This document shows, piece after piece, positions 35,523 through 44,704 of a stretch of 64,000 nucleotides of DNA (position 1 is the first letter of the stretch; every line of letters starts with the position of its first letter). The translations under genes were made by a program, and so were the position numbers. The stretch spans positions 5,394,001 through 5,458,000 of the forward strand of contig NZ_CP036175.1 in assembly GCF_003261575.2 (NCBI RefSeq), given 5' to 3'. Origin of the DNA: Klebsiella huaxiensis. GTDB lineage: Bacteria; Pseudomonadota; Gammaproteobacteria; Enterobacterales; Enterobacteriaceae. The notes under the pieces were generated by a model, which worked only from the letters and a program-made list of their open reading frames with translations, made no database searches and was not told the DNA's origin.

Positions 35523-35542
35523 TTTCCACTTCGAAGTGGAAA
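35523..35542. promoter_or_regulatory. Perfect 20-bp palindrome, likely operator of the dga-like operon
   Basis: TTTCCACTTCGAAGTGGAAA, perfectly self-complementary, 70 bp before the first gene of the leftward operon. No T run follows on the minus strand, so a terminator is unlikely. It fits an activator or repressor dimer site, perhaps that of the PTS-domain regulator. Confidence 0.65.
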
Positions 35543-35606
35543 GAAGGACGGCAGGAGTGACTTATTTCACATAACAGCAAAAAATGTATTTATATTGTGA
35601 AATTCA

Positions 35607-35622
35607 CATGATGAATATCACA
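35607..35622 (-). promoter_or_regulatory. CRP-like site upstream of the dga-like operon
   Basis: Minus-strand TGTGATATTCATCATG matches the CRP pattern TGTGA-N6-TCACA with a full left half and 3/5 in the right half. Catabolite control of a sugar-acid operon would be expected. Tentative. Confidence 0.4.
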
Positions 35623-35744
35623 AAACTGACGTTACCGACGACGCGGAACTCACGGAATAAAAAAGAGAAAAAATGTGATGGTGGTGGAATTTTGAGAGGG
35701 TTCTTCCGCCTGCGCGGAGCGACGGAACGGGTTTGGGGTTTGGT

Positions 35745-35780
35745 AGGCCGGGCAAGGCGTCAGACGCCGCCCGGCAGAAA
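35745..35780. repeat. REP element downstream of cybC
   Basis: GTAGGCCGGGCAAGGCGTCA followed by GACGCCGCCCGGC forms the classical REP hairpin after the cybC stop. Confidence 0.75.
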
Positions 35781-35800
35781 TACCGACTATCTAAAGACGA

Positions 35801-36187
35801 TTAACGATATTTCTTATGGTAAGTATTACGAGTCGTTTTAAACTCTTCCGCTGCGGCCTGGGCTTCTTTGACTTTGCCTTCGTCAGCCAGCTTCAGCGCG
35901 CCGTCAATCTGGCCGATCAGCACATCAAGGCCGTGGCGATAGTCTTTCATTTCCGCGCTGTCCGAAGCTTTACCTTCCAGCTTCGGCGGCGTCTCTTTCT
36001 GGGCGTCAACCGCCGCAGTACGCATCTTATTCAGCGCCGCCTTCAGCTCACCGGCATCTGAAGTTTTCTGCACCACTTGCAGGTTCTCGGCAAGGGTATC
36101 CATGTCTTCGCCCAGATCGGCGAAGGCCGATGCCGAACCAAGCGCAAAAGCCGATACAGCCAGCATCGCTAACAGTTTTTTACGCAT
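35801..36187 (-). CDS. cybC: Soluble cytochrome b562
   Basis: Periplasmic four-helix-bundle haem b protein of unknown redox partner. The 128-residue precursor has a signal peptide (MRKKLLAMLAVSAFALGSASAFA, cleavage after residue 22-23). In the mature chain, haem ligands Met7 (in ADLGEDMDTL) and His102 (in TTRNTYHKKYR) are both present. Unlike many E. coli K-12-type loci the gene is full length with an intact signal peptide. It lies downstream of tldE on the same strand. Confidence 0.95.
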   Translation of the reverse strand: MRKKLLAMLAVSAFALGSASAFADLGEDMDTLAENLQVVQKTSDAGELKAALNKMRTAAVDAQKETPPKLEGKASDSAEMKDYRHGLDVLIGQIDGALKLADEGKVKEAQAAAEEFKTTRNTYHKKYR

Positions 36188-36252
36188 TGCTCACGTCCTT
36201 TTTTATTATGGAAGTATCAAGCGGGCGCGGCAGGACGCGCCCGGCACACAGG

Positions 36253-37605
36253 TCATTGCCCGGCGATTTTCATCTCCGGCAGCAGCACGGAACCGCACTG
36301 AATGTTGCTACGCGTTTCGATATCGTCGCCGATGGTCACGATATTACGCCACATATCTTTCAGATTTCCTGCAATGGTGATCTCACTGACGGGATACTGA
36401 ATTTCGCCGTTCTCTACCCAGAAACCGGATGCGCCGCGTGAGTAGTCGCCGGTGACGCCGCTAACACCCTGCCCCATCAGCTCAGTCACCACAAGACCGG
36501 TACCCATCTCTTTAAGCAACTTTGCAAAACTCAGGCCACGGCCGTTAATGCGCCAGTTATGGATACCACCTGCGTGGCCGGTGCTCTTCAGCCCCAGCTT
36601 ACGCGCGGAATAGTTGGTCAGCAGCCACTGGGTCAACACGCCATCTTTAATAATGTCGCGACGCTCTGTACGCACGCCTTCGCTATCAAACGGGGTGGAA
36701 GCCAGCCCTTTCAGCAGATGCGGATGCTCTTCAATGGTCAGCCAGTCCGGCAGGATTTGACTACCCAGAGCGTCGAGCAGGAAGGTGGATTTACGATAAA
36801 CCGAGCCGCCGGCAATCGCTCCGACCAGGTGACCAAAAAGCCCGGTCGCCACTTCGTTGGCAAAAATCACTGGCGCTTTCATCGTCGACAGTTTACGCGG
36901 CGCCAGGCGCGATAAGGTGCGGCGGGCACACTCCTCACCGACCCATTCCGGTGATTGTAAATCTTCAAGCGCCCGGCCGATGGTGTAGGCGTAATCGCGC
37001 TCCATGTCGCCGTTTTCTTCGGCAATCACGCAGCTGGAGAGTGAATGACGAGTTGAGCAGTAGCTTTGCAGCATGCCGTGGCTGTTGCCGAACACCTTAA
37101 TGCCGTAGTGGCTATTAAAGCTGCCGCCTTCGGTATTGCTGATGCGTTTATCCGCTTTCAATGCGACCTGCTCTGCACGAGAGGCCAGTTCAATCGCTTC
37201 GTCCGGGGAGACTTCCGCCGGGTGGAACAGATCGAGATCCGGAGCCTCAAAAGCCAACAGTTCTTTATCCGCCACGCCTGCGCACGGGTCCGGTGAGGTA
37301 TAGCGCGCGATATCCAGCGCCGCCTGTACCGTACGGGCAATGGCCTGCGGGCTGAGGTCGGTCGAGGAGGCGCTGCCTTTGCGATTCTGGTGATAAACGG
37401 TGATGCCCAGAGCACCATCGCTATTAAATTCTACGTTCTCCACTTCACCGTAGCGGGTGCTGACGCCAATGCCGGTGGTTTTGCTGACGGAGACTTCAGC
37501 CCCGTCGGATTTGCCTGCCGCCAGTTCCAGCGCCGTGGTCACGGCCTCTTCCAGCGTCTTACGCTGCTGTGCAACTTGAGAGATGACTTTCATCGCTAAT
37601 GCCAT
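36253..37605 (-). CDS. tldE: Metalloprotease subunit TldE (PmbA)
   Basis: Partner of TldD in the heterodimeric TldD/E peptidase that degrades unfolded peptides, matures microcin B17 and acts on the CcdA antitoxin. The start was placed at ATG 37605 (MALAMKVISQVAQQRKTLEE), giving the family length of 450. The open frame goes further upstream, into antisense of darP, but has no conservation there. Conserved segments NTEGGSFNSHYG and GGIHNWRINGRGLSF are intact. The zinc site is on TldD, so the absence of HEXXH here is normal. Divergent from darP. Confidence 0.96.
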   Translation of the reverse strand: MALAMKVISQVAQQRKTLEEAVTTALELAAGKSDGAEVSVSKTTGIGVSTRYGEVENVEFNSDGALGITVYHQNRKGSASSTDLSPQAIARTVQAALDIARYTSPDPCAGVADKELLAFEAPDLDLFHPAEVSPDEAIELASRAEQVALKADKRISNTEGGSFNSHYGIKVFGNSHGMLQSYCSTRHSLSSCVIAEENGDMERDYAYTIGRALEDLQSPEWVGEECARRTLSRLAPRKLSTMKAPVIFANEVATGLFGHLVGAIAGGSVYRKSTFLLDALGSQILPDWLTIEEHPHLLKGLASTPFDSEGVRTERRDIIKDGVLTQWLLTNYSARKLGLKSTGHAGGIHNWRINGRGLSFAKLLKEMGTGLVVTELMGQGVSGVTGDYSRGASGFWVENGEIQYPVSEITIAGNLKDMWRNIVTIGDDIETRSNIQCGSVLLPEMKIAGQ

Positions 37606-37699
37606 AATGTAAGAAGGAGTTAACTGAAGTCTAACAGAGAACCGTTTTTCAGTGCGCGCCTTAACTGGTAACATTAGCCTCTTTTTTAAGGAGCCTGAG

Positions 37700-38251
37700 A
37701 TGACAAAGCAGCCCGAAGACTGGCTCGACGATGTCCCTGGTGATGACGTCGAAGATGAAGACGATGAAATTATCTGGGTCAGTAAAAGTGAAATTAAGCG
37801 CGACGCCGAAGAACTGAAGCGTCTTGGCGCGGAAATGGTAGAGCTTGGGAAAAACGCGCTGGATAAAATCCCGCTGGATACCGATCTGCGCGATGCCATT
37901 GAACTCGCCCAACGCATCAAGAAAGAAGGCCGCCGCCGCCAGATGCAGCTGATTGGCAAAATGCTGCGTAACCGCGATGTCGATCCGATTCGCCAGGCGC
38001 TGGACAAGCTGAAGAACCGCCACAACCAGCAGGTTGCGCTGTTCCACAAGCTCGAACAGATCCGCGATCGTCTGATTGATAATGGTGATGACGCCGTTGC
38101 TGAAGTACTGAACCTGTGGCCTGACGCTGACCGTCAGCAGCTGCGTTCGCTTATCCGTAACGCCAAAAAAGAGAAAGAAGGTAATAAGCCGCCGAAGTCC
38201 GCGCGTCTTATCTTCCAGTATCTGCGTGAGCTGGCCGAGAGCGAAAACTAA
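37700..38251 (+). CDS. darP: Ribosome-associated protein DarP (YjgA)
   Basis: Assembly factor for the 50S subunit, associated with peptidyl-transferase-centre maturation. The start was set at ATG 37700 (MTKQPEDWLDDVPGDDVEDE) after AAGGAGCCTGAG, giving 183 residues, the family length; a longer frame to 37652 has no ribosome site. The acidic N-terminus and basic helical core (RIKKEGRRRQMQLIGKMLRN) are typical. It is divergent from tldE, as in E. coli. Confidence 0.96.
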   Translation: MTKQPEDWLDDVPGDDVEDEDDEIIWVSKSEIKRDAEELKRLGAEMVELGKNALDKIPLDTDLRDAIELAQRIKKEGRRRQMQLIGKMLRNRDVDPIRQALDKLKNRHNQQVALFHKLEQIRDRLIDNGDDAVAEVLNLWPDADRQQLRSLIRNAKKEKEGNKPPKSARLIFQYLRELAESEN

Positions 38252-38741
38252 TCCCGCAAGACTCCCCGGATTAAGGCCAGTGCCTGATCCGGGCGACCAA
38301 ACCGAACGTACATCTTTTAAAATCGGTTTTAATTTTTCATTTTCATCTAGTATTGCTTCTTAACTTAACGTTTATTTCACAAAATCAGTTATCTTTTCCA
38401 GACAACCTCTCGATCCCTCTACGCTATCAGCGACTCCGAAACAAATTCAACAATCTGTTTTTATTTGATTAAATAAGAAAAACCTTCTTTAAAACGCCAA
38501 CGTTAGCAGCAGTTTGCTTATCTTTGATCCACCTCTCAAAACGATTTTTGCATTTCATTCATTATTATAATGAAAAATTAATTTCATTAATACACGAAAC
38601 AAGAAGTCATACGCAAGCGCACTCTGGCCAGTCAGTTCTGTTAATTAAAACCAGGCATCTGCAGTGGCGGAAGGTTTGGCGTCATTACAGTTAAGGCACA
38701 TGTTTTACTTAAGAGAATTCAATCCCTTATGGAGAAAACTT
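38252..38741. other. darP to AdhE-like gene: long AT-rich control region
   Basis: A 490-bp gap. A REP-like remnant lies at the left (about 38262-38295). The rest is AT-rich with several overlapping inverted repeats, for example CATTATTATAATG (38560-38572) and TGAAA-N8-TTTCA-type pairs near 38572-38590. This suggests an extensively regulated promoter for the aldehyde/alcohol dehydrogenase genes. No regulator gene or small reading frame was recognised. Confidence 0.5.
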
Positions 38742-41411
38742 ATGTCACTCACCACCAGTAATGATGACCTCGACGCGCTGGTCGCCCGGGTACGAAAGGC
38801 GCAGCAGGCGTATGCGAACTTTCCTCAGGATAAAGTCGACAAAATATTCCGCGCTGCCGCTTTAGCCGCCGCTGATGCCCGTATTCCGCTGGCGAAAATG
38901 GCGGTCGCCGAGTCCGGCATGGGCATCGTGGAAGATAAAGTGATTAAAAACCACTTCGCGTCTGAATATATCTACAACGCCTATAAAGACGAAAAAACCT
39001 GCGGGGTCCTTGGCGAAGACGAAGCCTTCGGCACCATGACCATCGCCGAGCCCATTGGGCTAATCTGCGGGATTGTCCCCACCACCAATCCAACTTCTAC
39101 CGCCATTTTTAAATCGCTGATTAGCCTGAAAACCCGTAACGGCATCGTCTTCTCGCCGCATCCGCGGGCGAAAAATGCCACCAACCGCGCGGCGGAAATC
39201 GTGTTGCGTGCCGCAGTCGAGGCCGGTGCGCCACCGGACATCATTGGCTGGATTAACGAACCAACCGTAGATCTGTCTAACCGCCTGATGCACCACCCGG
39301 ATATCAATCTGATCCTCGCCACCGGCGGACCGGGTATGGTGAAGGCCGCCTACAGCTCCGGTAAACCAGCGATAGGCGTTGGCGCGGGTAACACCCCAGT
39401 AGTGATTGATGAAACCGCCGACGTGAAGCGGGCGGTAGCCTCCATCCTGATGTCAAAAACCTTCGATAACGGCGTGATCTGCGCTTCCGAACAGTCGGTG
39501 GTGGTGGTTGATGCCGCCTATAACGCGGTGCGCGAGCGTTTCGCCAGCCACGGCGGCTACCTGCTACAGGGAAAAGAACTGAAAGCGGTTCAGGGTATCC
39601 TGCTGAAAAACGGCGCGTTAAACGCGGCGATTGTCGGGCAGTCGGCGATTAAAATTGCCGAAATGGCCGGGATCAGCGTGCCTTCCGATACAAAAATCCT
39701 GATTGGCGAAGTTAAAGCTATCGACGATAGCGAGCCTTTTGCACATGAAAAGCTCTCCCCGACGCTGGCCATGTATCGGGCGAAAGATTTCGCCGACGCC
39801 GTGGAGAAAGCGGTGAAGCTGGTCGATATGGGCGGCATCGGCCACACCTCCTGCCTCTATACCGACCAGGATAACCAGGCCGCGCGGGTGATGACCTTTG
39901 GCGAAAAAATGAAAACCGCACGCATCCTGATTAACACCCCGACCTCCCACGGCGGCATTGGCGATCTCTATAACTTTAGTCTCGCGCCCTCCCTGACCCT
40001 GGGCTGCGGCTCCTGGGGCGGTAACTCTATCTCGGAAAACGTCGGGCCGAAACATCTGATCAACAAGAAAACCGTGGCAAAGCGAGCTGAAAATATGCTG
40101 TGGCATAAACTTCCGAAATCCATCTATTTCCGCCGCGGCTCTCTGCCCATCGCGCTGGATGAAGTGATCACCGATGGCCATAAGCGCGCACTGATCGTCA
40201 CCGACCGCTTCCTGTTCAACAACGGATACGCGGATCAGATCACTTCCGTGCTGAAAGCGGCGGTCGTCGAAACCGAAGTCTTCTTTGAAGTGGAAGCCGA
40301 CCCGACGCTGACCATCGTGCGCAAAGGTGCAGAGCTGGCTAACTCCTTCAAGCCCGACGTCATCATAGCCCTGGGCGGCGGATCGCCGATGGATGCGGCG
40401 AAAATCATGTGGGTGATGTACGAGCATCCGGAAACCCACTTCGAAGAGCTGGCGCTGCGCTTTATGGATATCCGCAAGCGTATCTACACCTTCCCGAAAA
40501 TGGGCGTCAAAGCCCGGATGGTGGCGATCACCACCACTTCCGGCACCGGATCGGAGGTCACGCCGTTTGCGGTGGTCACCGACGATGCCACCGGGCAGAA
40601 ATATCCGCTGGCGGACTACGCACTGACCCCGGATATGGCGATTATCGACGCTAACCTGGTAATGGATATGCCGAAGTCCCTGTGCGCCTTCGGTGGTCTG
40701 GACGCAGTGACCCACGCGCTGGAAGCCTATGTTTCCGTGCTGGCCTCCGAATTCTCTGACGGTCAGGCGCTGCAGGCGCTGAAGCTGCTGAAAGCGTATC
40801 TGCCCGCTTCGTATCACGAGGGGTCGAAAAACCCGGTGGCCCGCGAGCGCGTCCATAATGCGGCAACCATCGCCGGGATCGCCTTTGCTAACGCCTTCCT
40901 CGGGGTGTGCCACTCCATGGCGCACAAGCTGGGCTCGCAGTTCCACATTCCGCACGGTCTGGCGAATGCGCTGATGATCTGCAACGTCATTCGTTATAAC
41001 GCCAACGACAACCCGACCAAGCAGACGGCGTTCAGCCAGTACGACCGTCCGCAAGCCCGTCGTCGGTACGCAGAGATTGCCGATCATTTAGGCCTGAGCG
41101 CGCCGGGAGACCGCACTGCGGCGAAAATCGAAAAGCTGCTGGCGTGGCTGGAGAGCATCAAAGCCGAGCTGGGCATTCCAAAATCCATCCGCGAGGCGGG
41201 CGTGCAGGAAGCCGATTTCCTCGCCCACGTCGATAAGCTGTCCGAAGATGCCTTCGATGACCAGTGTACCGGCGCCAACCCGCGCTATCCGCTGATTTCT
41301 GAACTGAAACAGCTGCTGTTAGACAGCTACTACGGAAATAAATACGAGGAAAAATTACCGGCCGCTGCCGCAGAAAAGCCCAGCAAAGCGGAGGCCGTCG
41401 CGCAGAAATAA
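38742..41411 (+). CDS. AdhE-type bifunctional acetaldehyde-CoA/alcohol dehydrogenase
   Basis: An 889-residue fusion. The N-terminal CoA-acylating aldehyde dehydrogenase (about 1-440) has its catalytic Cys in VICASEQSVVVV (about 246). The C-terminal iron-dependent alcohol dehydrogenase (about 450-870) has metal His in THALEAYVS and CHSMAHKLGSQFHIPHGLAN. The start ATG 38742 follows TATGGAGAAAACTT; an upstream frame is not supported. It interconverts acyl-CoA, aldehyde and alcohol with NAD(H). It is probably a paralogue, since the housekeeping adhE in enterobacteria is beside tdk/hns and not here. The chain length of the natural substrate is unknown. Confidence 0.92.
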   Translation: MSLTTSNDDLDALVARVRKAQQAYANFPQDKVDKIFRAAALAAADARIPLAKMAVAESGMGIVEDKVIKNHFASEYIYNAYKDEKTCGVLGEDEAFGTMTIAEPIGLICGIVPTTNPTSTAIFKSLISLKTRNGIVFSPHPRAKNATNRAAEIVLRAAVEAGAPPDIIGWINEPTVDLSNRLMHHPDINLILATGGPGMVKAAYSSGKPAIGVGAGNTPVVIDETADVKRAVASILMSKTFDNGVICASEQSVVVVDAAYNAVRERFASHGGYLLQGKELKAVQGILLKNGALNAAIVGQSAIKIAEMAGISVPSDTKILIGEVKAIDDSEPFAHEKLSPTLAMYRAKDFADAVEKAVKLVDMGGIGHTSCLYTDQDNQAARVMTFGEKMKTARILINTPTSHGGIGDLYNFSLAPSLTLGCGSWGGNSISENVGPKHLINKKTVAKRAENMLWHKLPKSIYFRRGSLPIALDEVITDGHKRALIVTDRFLFNNGYADQITSVLKAAVVETEVFFEVEADPTLTIVRKGAELANSFKPDVIIALGGGSPMDAAKIMWVMYEHPETHFEELALRFMDIRKRIYTFPKMGVKARMVAITTTSGTGSEVTPFAVVTDDATGQKYPLADYALTPDMAIIDANLVMDMPKSLCAFGGLDAVTHALEAYVSVLASEFSDGQALQALKLLKAYLPASYHEGSKNPVARERVHNAATIAGIAFANAFLGVCHSMAHKLGSQFHIPHGLANALMICNVIRYNANDNPTKQTAFSQYDRPQARRRYAEIADHLGLSAPGDRTAAKIEKLLAWLESIKAELGIPKSIREAGVQEADFLAHVDKLSEDAFDDQCTGANPRYPLISELKQLLLDSYYGNKYEEKLPAAAAEKPSKAEAVAQK

Positions 41412-41518
41412 TCAGTTAATCAACATTCAAAAGAGTGGCTGACCCGGCGGTAAGTGATTACCGCCGCTCAGAGCCAGATTTTTAGAGAAAGTCGAAAGAT
41501 ATCATCATGGAGAAAAAT

Positions 41519-43030
41519 ATGACTACTGTACCAAGACTGAAATATTTCGTTGATGGTCAATGGCGCGTTTCGCAGACTGAACGCTATATGGACGTCTATA
41601 ACCCAAGTACCGGCGAAGTCATGGCTCAGGCCCCCTGCTGCACCGAGCAAGAAGTGCTGGATGCCGTTGCTGCGGCCCGCAAAGCCTTCCCGGCGTGGTC
41701 AGATACTCCGGCCATTAAACGCTCGCAAATTATGTTCCGTGTTCGCGAATTATTAATGCAGCATCAGGAACGCTTAACCGAGCTGGTGGCAAAAGAAAAC
41801 GGTAAAGCCTGGGGCGATGCCCAGGGCGATGTATTAAAAGCAAAAGAAGGTACCGAGCTGGCCTGTTCTATTCCGACGCTGCTGGCGGGTGAAAACCTGA
41901 TGGATGCTTCCGCCGGTATTGACACCAACCTGTACCGCGAACCGATTGGCGTGTTCGCCGGTATTGTGCCGTTTAACTTCCCCGCGATGATCCCGATGGG
42001 GTGGATGGCGCCATTATGCGTCGCTTCCGGTAATACGATGGTCATTAAAGCCGCCAGCATGACGCCAATGACCTGTATGGAAATCACCAAACTCTATCAG
42101 GAAGCGGGCGTGCCGGATGGCGTAATTAACGTCGTGACCTGTTCGCGTAATGAAGCCGATATTCTGCTGACCCATCCGGACGTTAACGGCGTCTCCTTCG
42201 TCGGATCCACCTCCGTGGGCCTGCACGTTTACTCCAAAGCCGCCGCCCATGGCAAACGCGTTCAGGCGCTGTGCGAAGCCAAAAACCACGCTCTGGTGCT
42301 GGCCGATGCGCCGATTAACCGTACCGCCGCAGGGATTATCAACGCCGCCTTCGGCTGCGCGGGTGAACGCTGCATGGCGCTGCCAGTCGTCGTGGTCCAG
42401 GAAGAGGTAGCCGATAAGCTGATTGCCGCCGTCGTCGAAAAAGCCAAACAGCTGAAAATCGGCCCCGGGTATCTGCATGATACCGATATGGGGCCGGTGA
42501 TTTCTAAAGACCACAAACAGTCAGTCATCAACTGGATTAATAAAGGGATCGAAGAAGGCGCGAAGGTCGTGCTCGATGGTCGCGACATCAAAGTTCCAGG
42601 CCAGGAGAAAGGCTTCTACGTCGGGCCAACCGTGCTGGATCATGTGACCGAAGAGATGAGCGTCGGGACGCAGGAAATTTTCGGGCCGGTACTGTGCTTT
42701 AAACGGGTGAAAACCTTCGAAGAAGGTCTGCAATTAATGAACAATAACCCGTTCGCCAACGGCTCGGTTATTTTCACCCAAAGCGGCTACTACGCTCGCG
42801 AATTCCAGAAACGCACCCACGGCGGCATGGTGGGGATTAACGTCGGTATCCCGGTACCAGTTGGCGTATTCCCGTTCTCAGGCCATAAACAGTCGTTCTT
42901 CGGCGACCTGCACTGCCTGGGCAAAGACGGCGTGCGTTTCTATACCGAATCAAAATGCGTGACCTCGCGCTGGTTTGATGAAGAAGAAGCGAAACGTGAA
43001 AAAGTCGACTCCTGGGACGGTACGATTTAA
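41519..43030 (+). CDS. CoA-acylating aldehyde dehydrogenase (methylmalonate-semialdehyde dehydrogenase family)
   Basis: An ALDH-superfamily enzyme of about 503 residues, of the MmsA/IolA type, which oxidises malonate or methylmalonate semialdehyde to acetyl-CoA or propionyl-CoA. ATG 41519 was preferred because GGAG lies 7 bases before it; ATG 41507 lacks a ribosome site. The catalytic Cys is in GCAGERCMALPVVV (about residue 283), and the NAD site GSTSVGLHVYSKAA lies near 226. It is 107 bp after the AdhE-like gene on the same strand. No valine or inositol genes are near, so it more likely handles another short aldehyde. Confidence 0.88.
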   Translation: MTTVPRLKYFVDGQWRVSQTERYMDVYNPSTGEVMAQAPCCTEQEVLDAVAAARKAFPAWSDTPAIKRSQIMFRVRELLMQHQERLTELVAKENGKAWGDAQGDVLKAKEGTELACSIPTLLAGENLMDASAGIDTNLYREPIGVFAGIVPFNFPAMIPMGWMAPLCVASGNTMVIKAASMTPMTCMEITKLYQEAGVPDGVINVVTCSRNEADILLTHPDVNGVSFVGSTSVGLHVYSKAAAHGKRVQALCEAKNHALVLADAPINRTAAGIINAAFGCAGERCMALPVVVVQEEVADKLIAAVVEKAKQLKIGPGYLHDTDMGPVISKDHKQSVINWINKGIEEGAKVVLDGRDIKVPGQEKGFYVGPTVLDHVTEEMSVGTQEIFGPVLCFKRVKTFEEGLQLMNNNPFANGSVIFTQSGYYAREFQKRTHGGMVGINVGIPVPVGVFPFSGHKQSFFGDLHCLGKDGVRFYTESKCVTSRWFDEEEAKREKVDSWDGTI

Positions 43031-43046
43031 TCGGAAATATAAATAT

Positions 43047-43110
43047 TATCCTAAATAATTCAAGTTGCCGGGAAGCCTGCAAACCAGTAGCTTGAAGTAT
43101 GACGAGTATA
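43047..43110 (+). repeat. Internally deleted ERIC element
   Basis: About 64 bp. ERIC ends TATCCTAAATAATTCAAGTT and CTTGAAGTATGACGAGTATA are present, but the central core is missing. It lies between the aldehyde dehydrogenase and the iron alcohol dehydrogenase genes. Confidence 0.85.
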
Positions 43111-43237
43111 GCTCCCTCCAGATATTGCTCCGGCAATATCTGGAGCATTAACAGGATTTTTTTACTCTGCACATGTCGCTGAATTTCAAATGACGAATGC
43201 ACACTAAAAAAATCCTTAATATTAAATGGAGTTTCCT

Positions 43238-44380
43238 ATGACCCAGGCCTTCTCAATTCCACGCAGTATTATTTATGGCGAAGATGCTTTAGAACATCTG
43301 TCGACGCTGAGCGGTAAAAAAGCCGCATTAGTCACCGGCGGAAGTTCAATGAAGCGTTTTGGTTTTCTGGATAAAGCCATCGGCGAACTAAATAAAGCTG
43401 GTATGGAATGCATTGTTATCGATAATGTCGAGCCCAACCCGTCCATTAAAACCGTCTGGCGCGGCGCAAAAGAGATGCTGGCGTTCGAACCGGACTGGAT
43501 TGTGGCGATTGGCGGCGGTTCGGCGCTGGATGCCGCCAAGGTGATGTGGTGTTTCTATGAGCACCCAGAGTTGAAGTTTGAAGACATTATCCCCGTCGGC
43601 TCCATGCCGCCGCTGCGCAACAAAGCCCGGTTTGTGGCCATCCCCTCCACCAGCGGCAGCGCCTCTGAAATCACGGCATTCTCGGTGATTACCGATACGG
43701 CGAATCATATTAAATATCCCATTGTTGCCGCCGACCTGGTGCCGGATATCGCTATCCTCGACCCCACGATTCCTGCCAAAATGCCGCCGCACGTTACCGC
43801 TCATACCGGGATGGACGTCATGACCCATGCGCTCGAAGCTTATGTGTCCACTGCGGCCAACTCGTTTACCGATCCCTATGCCGTCGAGGCTATTCGTCTG
43901 GTGTTTGAGCATCTGGAAACCGCATACCGCTCACCTGATGATTTAAACGCGCGTATGCATATGCATAATGCCTCTGCGCTGGCGGGGATTGCCTTTACTA
44001 ACGCATCATTAGGGTTAGTGCATTCGATGGCGCATAAAATAGGTGGCGAATTTGGTATTACCCATGGTCTGGCAAACGCAATTATGTTGCCTTATATCAT
44101 CCAATATAATGCGAAGTTCACTAAAAAATATCGCCAGCTGGAAGAGGCCTTAGGAATAAATAATTTGATTGAGGCGCTCAATGAGCTGAATAAACGTCTG
44201 GGTATTCCGAAAACGTTAAGTCAATGTGATGAAGTTGAGATCAATGAAGTCACCTTCGTCAATGTACTCGACAGAATGAGCGGTAATGCCGTTGACGATC
44301 CGTGCACGTTAACTAACCCTAATTATCCTTCAGTTCAGGATGTGAAGGGGTTATATACCAAAGCATTTTACGGCGCATGA
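43238..44380 (+). CDS. Iron-containing alcohol dehydrogenase
   Basis: A 380-residue group III (Fe-dependent) alcohol dehydrogenase; ATG 43238 (MTQAFSIPRSIIYGED) follows TGGAGTTTCCT. NAD(P)-binding GGGSALDAAK is at about residue 94. Iron ligands are in DVMTHALEAYVS (about 198) and HSMAHKIGGEFGITHGLANA (about 262). The sequence is of the butanol-dehydrogenase-like subgroup. It is the third gene of the AdhE-like/ALDH/ADH set, 207 bp from the ALDH gene because of an ERIC remnant. Substrate not known; a short-chain alcohol is expected. Confidence 0.9.
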   Translation: MTQAFSIPRSIIYGEDALEHLSTLSGKKAALVTGGSSMKRFGFLDKAIGELNKAGMECIVIDNVEPNPSIKTVWRGAKEMLAFEPDWIVAIGGGSALDAAKVMWCFYEHPELKFEDIIPVGSMPPLRNKARFVAIPSTSGSASEITAFSVITDTANHIKYPIVAADLVPDIAILDPTIPAKMPPHVTAHTGMDVMTHALEAYVSTAANSFTDPYAVEAIRLVFEHLETAYRSPDDLNARMHMHNASALAGIAFTNASLGLVHSMAHKIGGEFGITHGLANAIMLPYIIQYNAKFTKKYRQLEEALGINNLIEALNELNKRLGIPKTLSQCDEVEINEVTFVNVLDRMSGNAVDDPCTLTNPNYPSVQDVKGLYTKAFYGA

Positions 44381-44417
44381 TGTCCATCGCTCCCGTTTTT
44401 TAAGCTAAAAAATCGTT

Positions 44418-44465
44418 AAAGAAGGCCGCATGGGTAACCAGATCCCCTGCGGCCTTCTTGTTTCT
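44418..44465 (+). terminator. Terminator after the iron alcohol dehydrogenase gene
   Basis: AAGAAGGCCGCA (44419) and TGCGGCCTTCTT (44448) form a 12-bp perfect stem, followed by a short T-rich stretch. It ends the aldehyde/alcohol dehydrogenase operon. The rest of the 324-bp gap to the next gene is AT-rich; nothing else was recognised. Confidence 0.88.
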
Positions 44466-44704
44466 GTAAGCATATAACATCCAACGCAAAACTAAAGCTG
44501 AATCGTTAAAGCTAAAATTGATTAAATTCACATATTTTTTAGTAACAACACATTATTGTTACCGATTAAAGCGATCAATTCCTCATTTACAAACATGAAA
44601 TAGCGTGTTTTCTCACCAGGTGAGGCACTTCACATTTTCATCATCCACTTGCCACTAAATTCCCTACATCAGCAACACAATCGATTCAGCAAAAGGAATG
44701 AGAA

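Larger units (their letters stand above)
35454..35800. other. Control region of the dga/DUF4310-4312 operon and cybC 3' flank
   Basis: A 347-bp gap between the operon start and the cybC stop. It holds a perfect 20-bp palindrome (35523-35542), a CRP-like site (35607-35622) and a REP-like hairpin near cybC (about 35745-35780). No gene was recognised in it. Confidence 0.6.

Noticed and set aside
35512..35528. Sigma-54-like GG-N10-GC motif before the dga-like operon
   Set aside because: Only the invariant GG and GC match, it overlaps the 20-bp palindrome, and the operon regulator has no AAA+ domain needed for sigma-54 activation.
35596..35608. TGTGAAATTCACA as a CRP site
   Set aside because: Only three bases separate the half-sites instead of six; the neighbouring 35607-35622 sequence fits the spacing better.
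26203..35800. Recent integration by a mobile element as the source of the dga-like block
   Set aside because: No integrase, transposase, tRNA gene or direct-repeat attachment sites were seen at the borders. Synteny shows an insertion relative to E. coli but not the mechanism.
37606..38049. N-terminal extension of tldE by 148 codons
   Set aside because: It runs through the tldE-darP promoter region and antisense to darP; the conserved start is at 37605.
39618..41087. A 489-codon open frame on the minus strand
   Set aside because: Antisense to the AdhE-like gene, His/Arg/Gly-rich low-complexity translation, no ribosome site.
41519..43030. mmsA or iolA as a gene name
   Set aside because: Neither valine (mmsB, bkd) nor inositol (iol) genes are nearby, and the catalytic segment differs slightly (GCAGERCMALP), so the substrate is left open.
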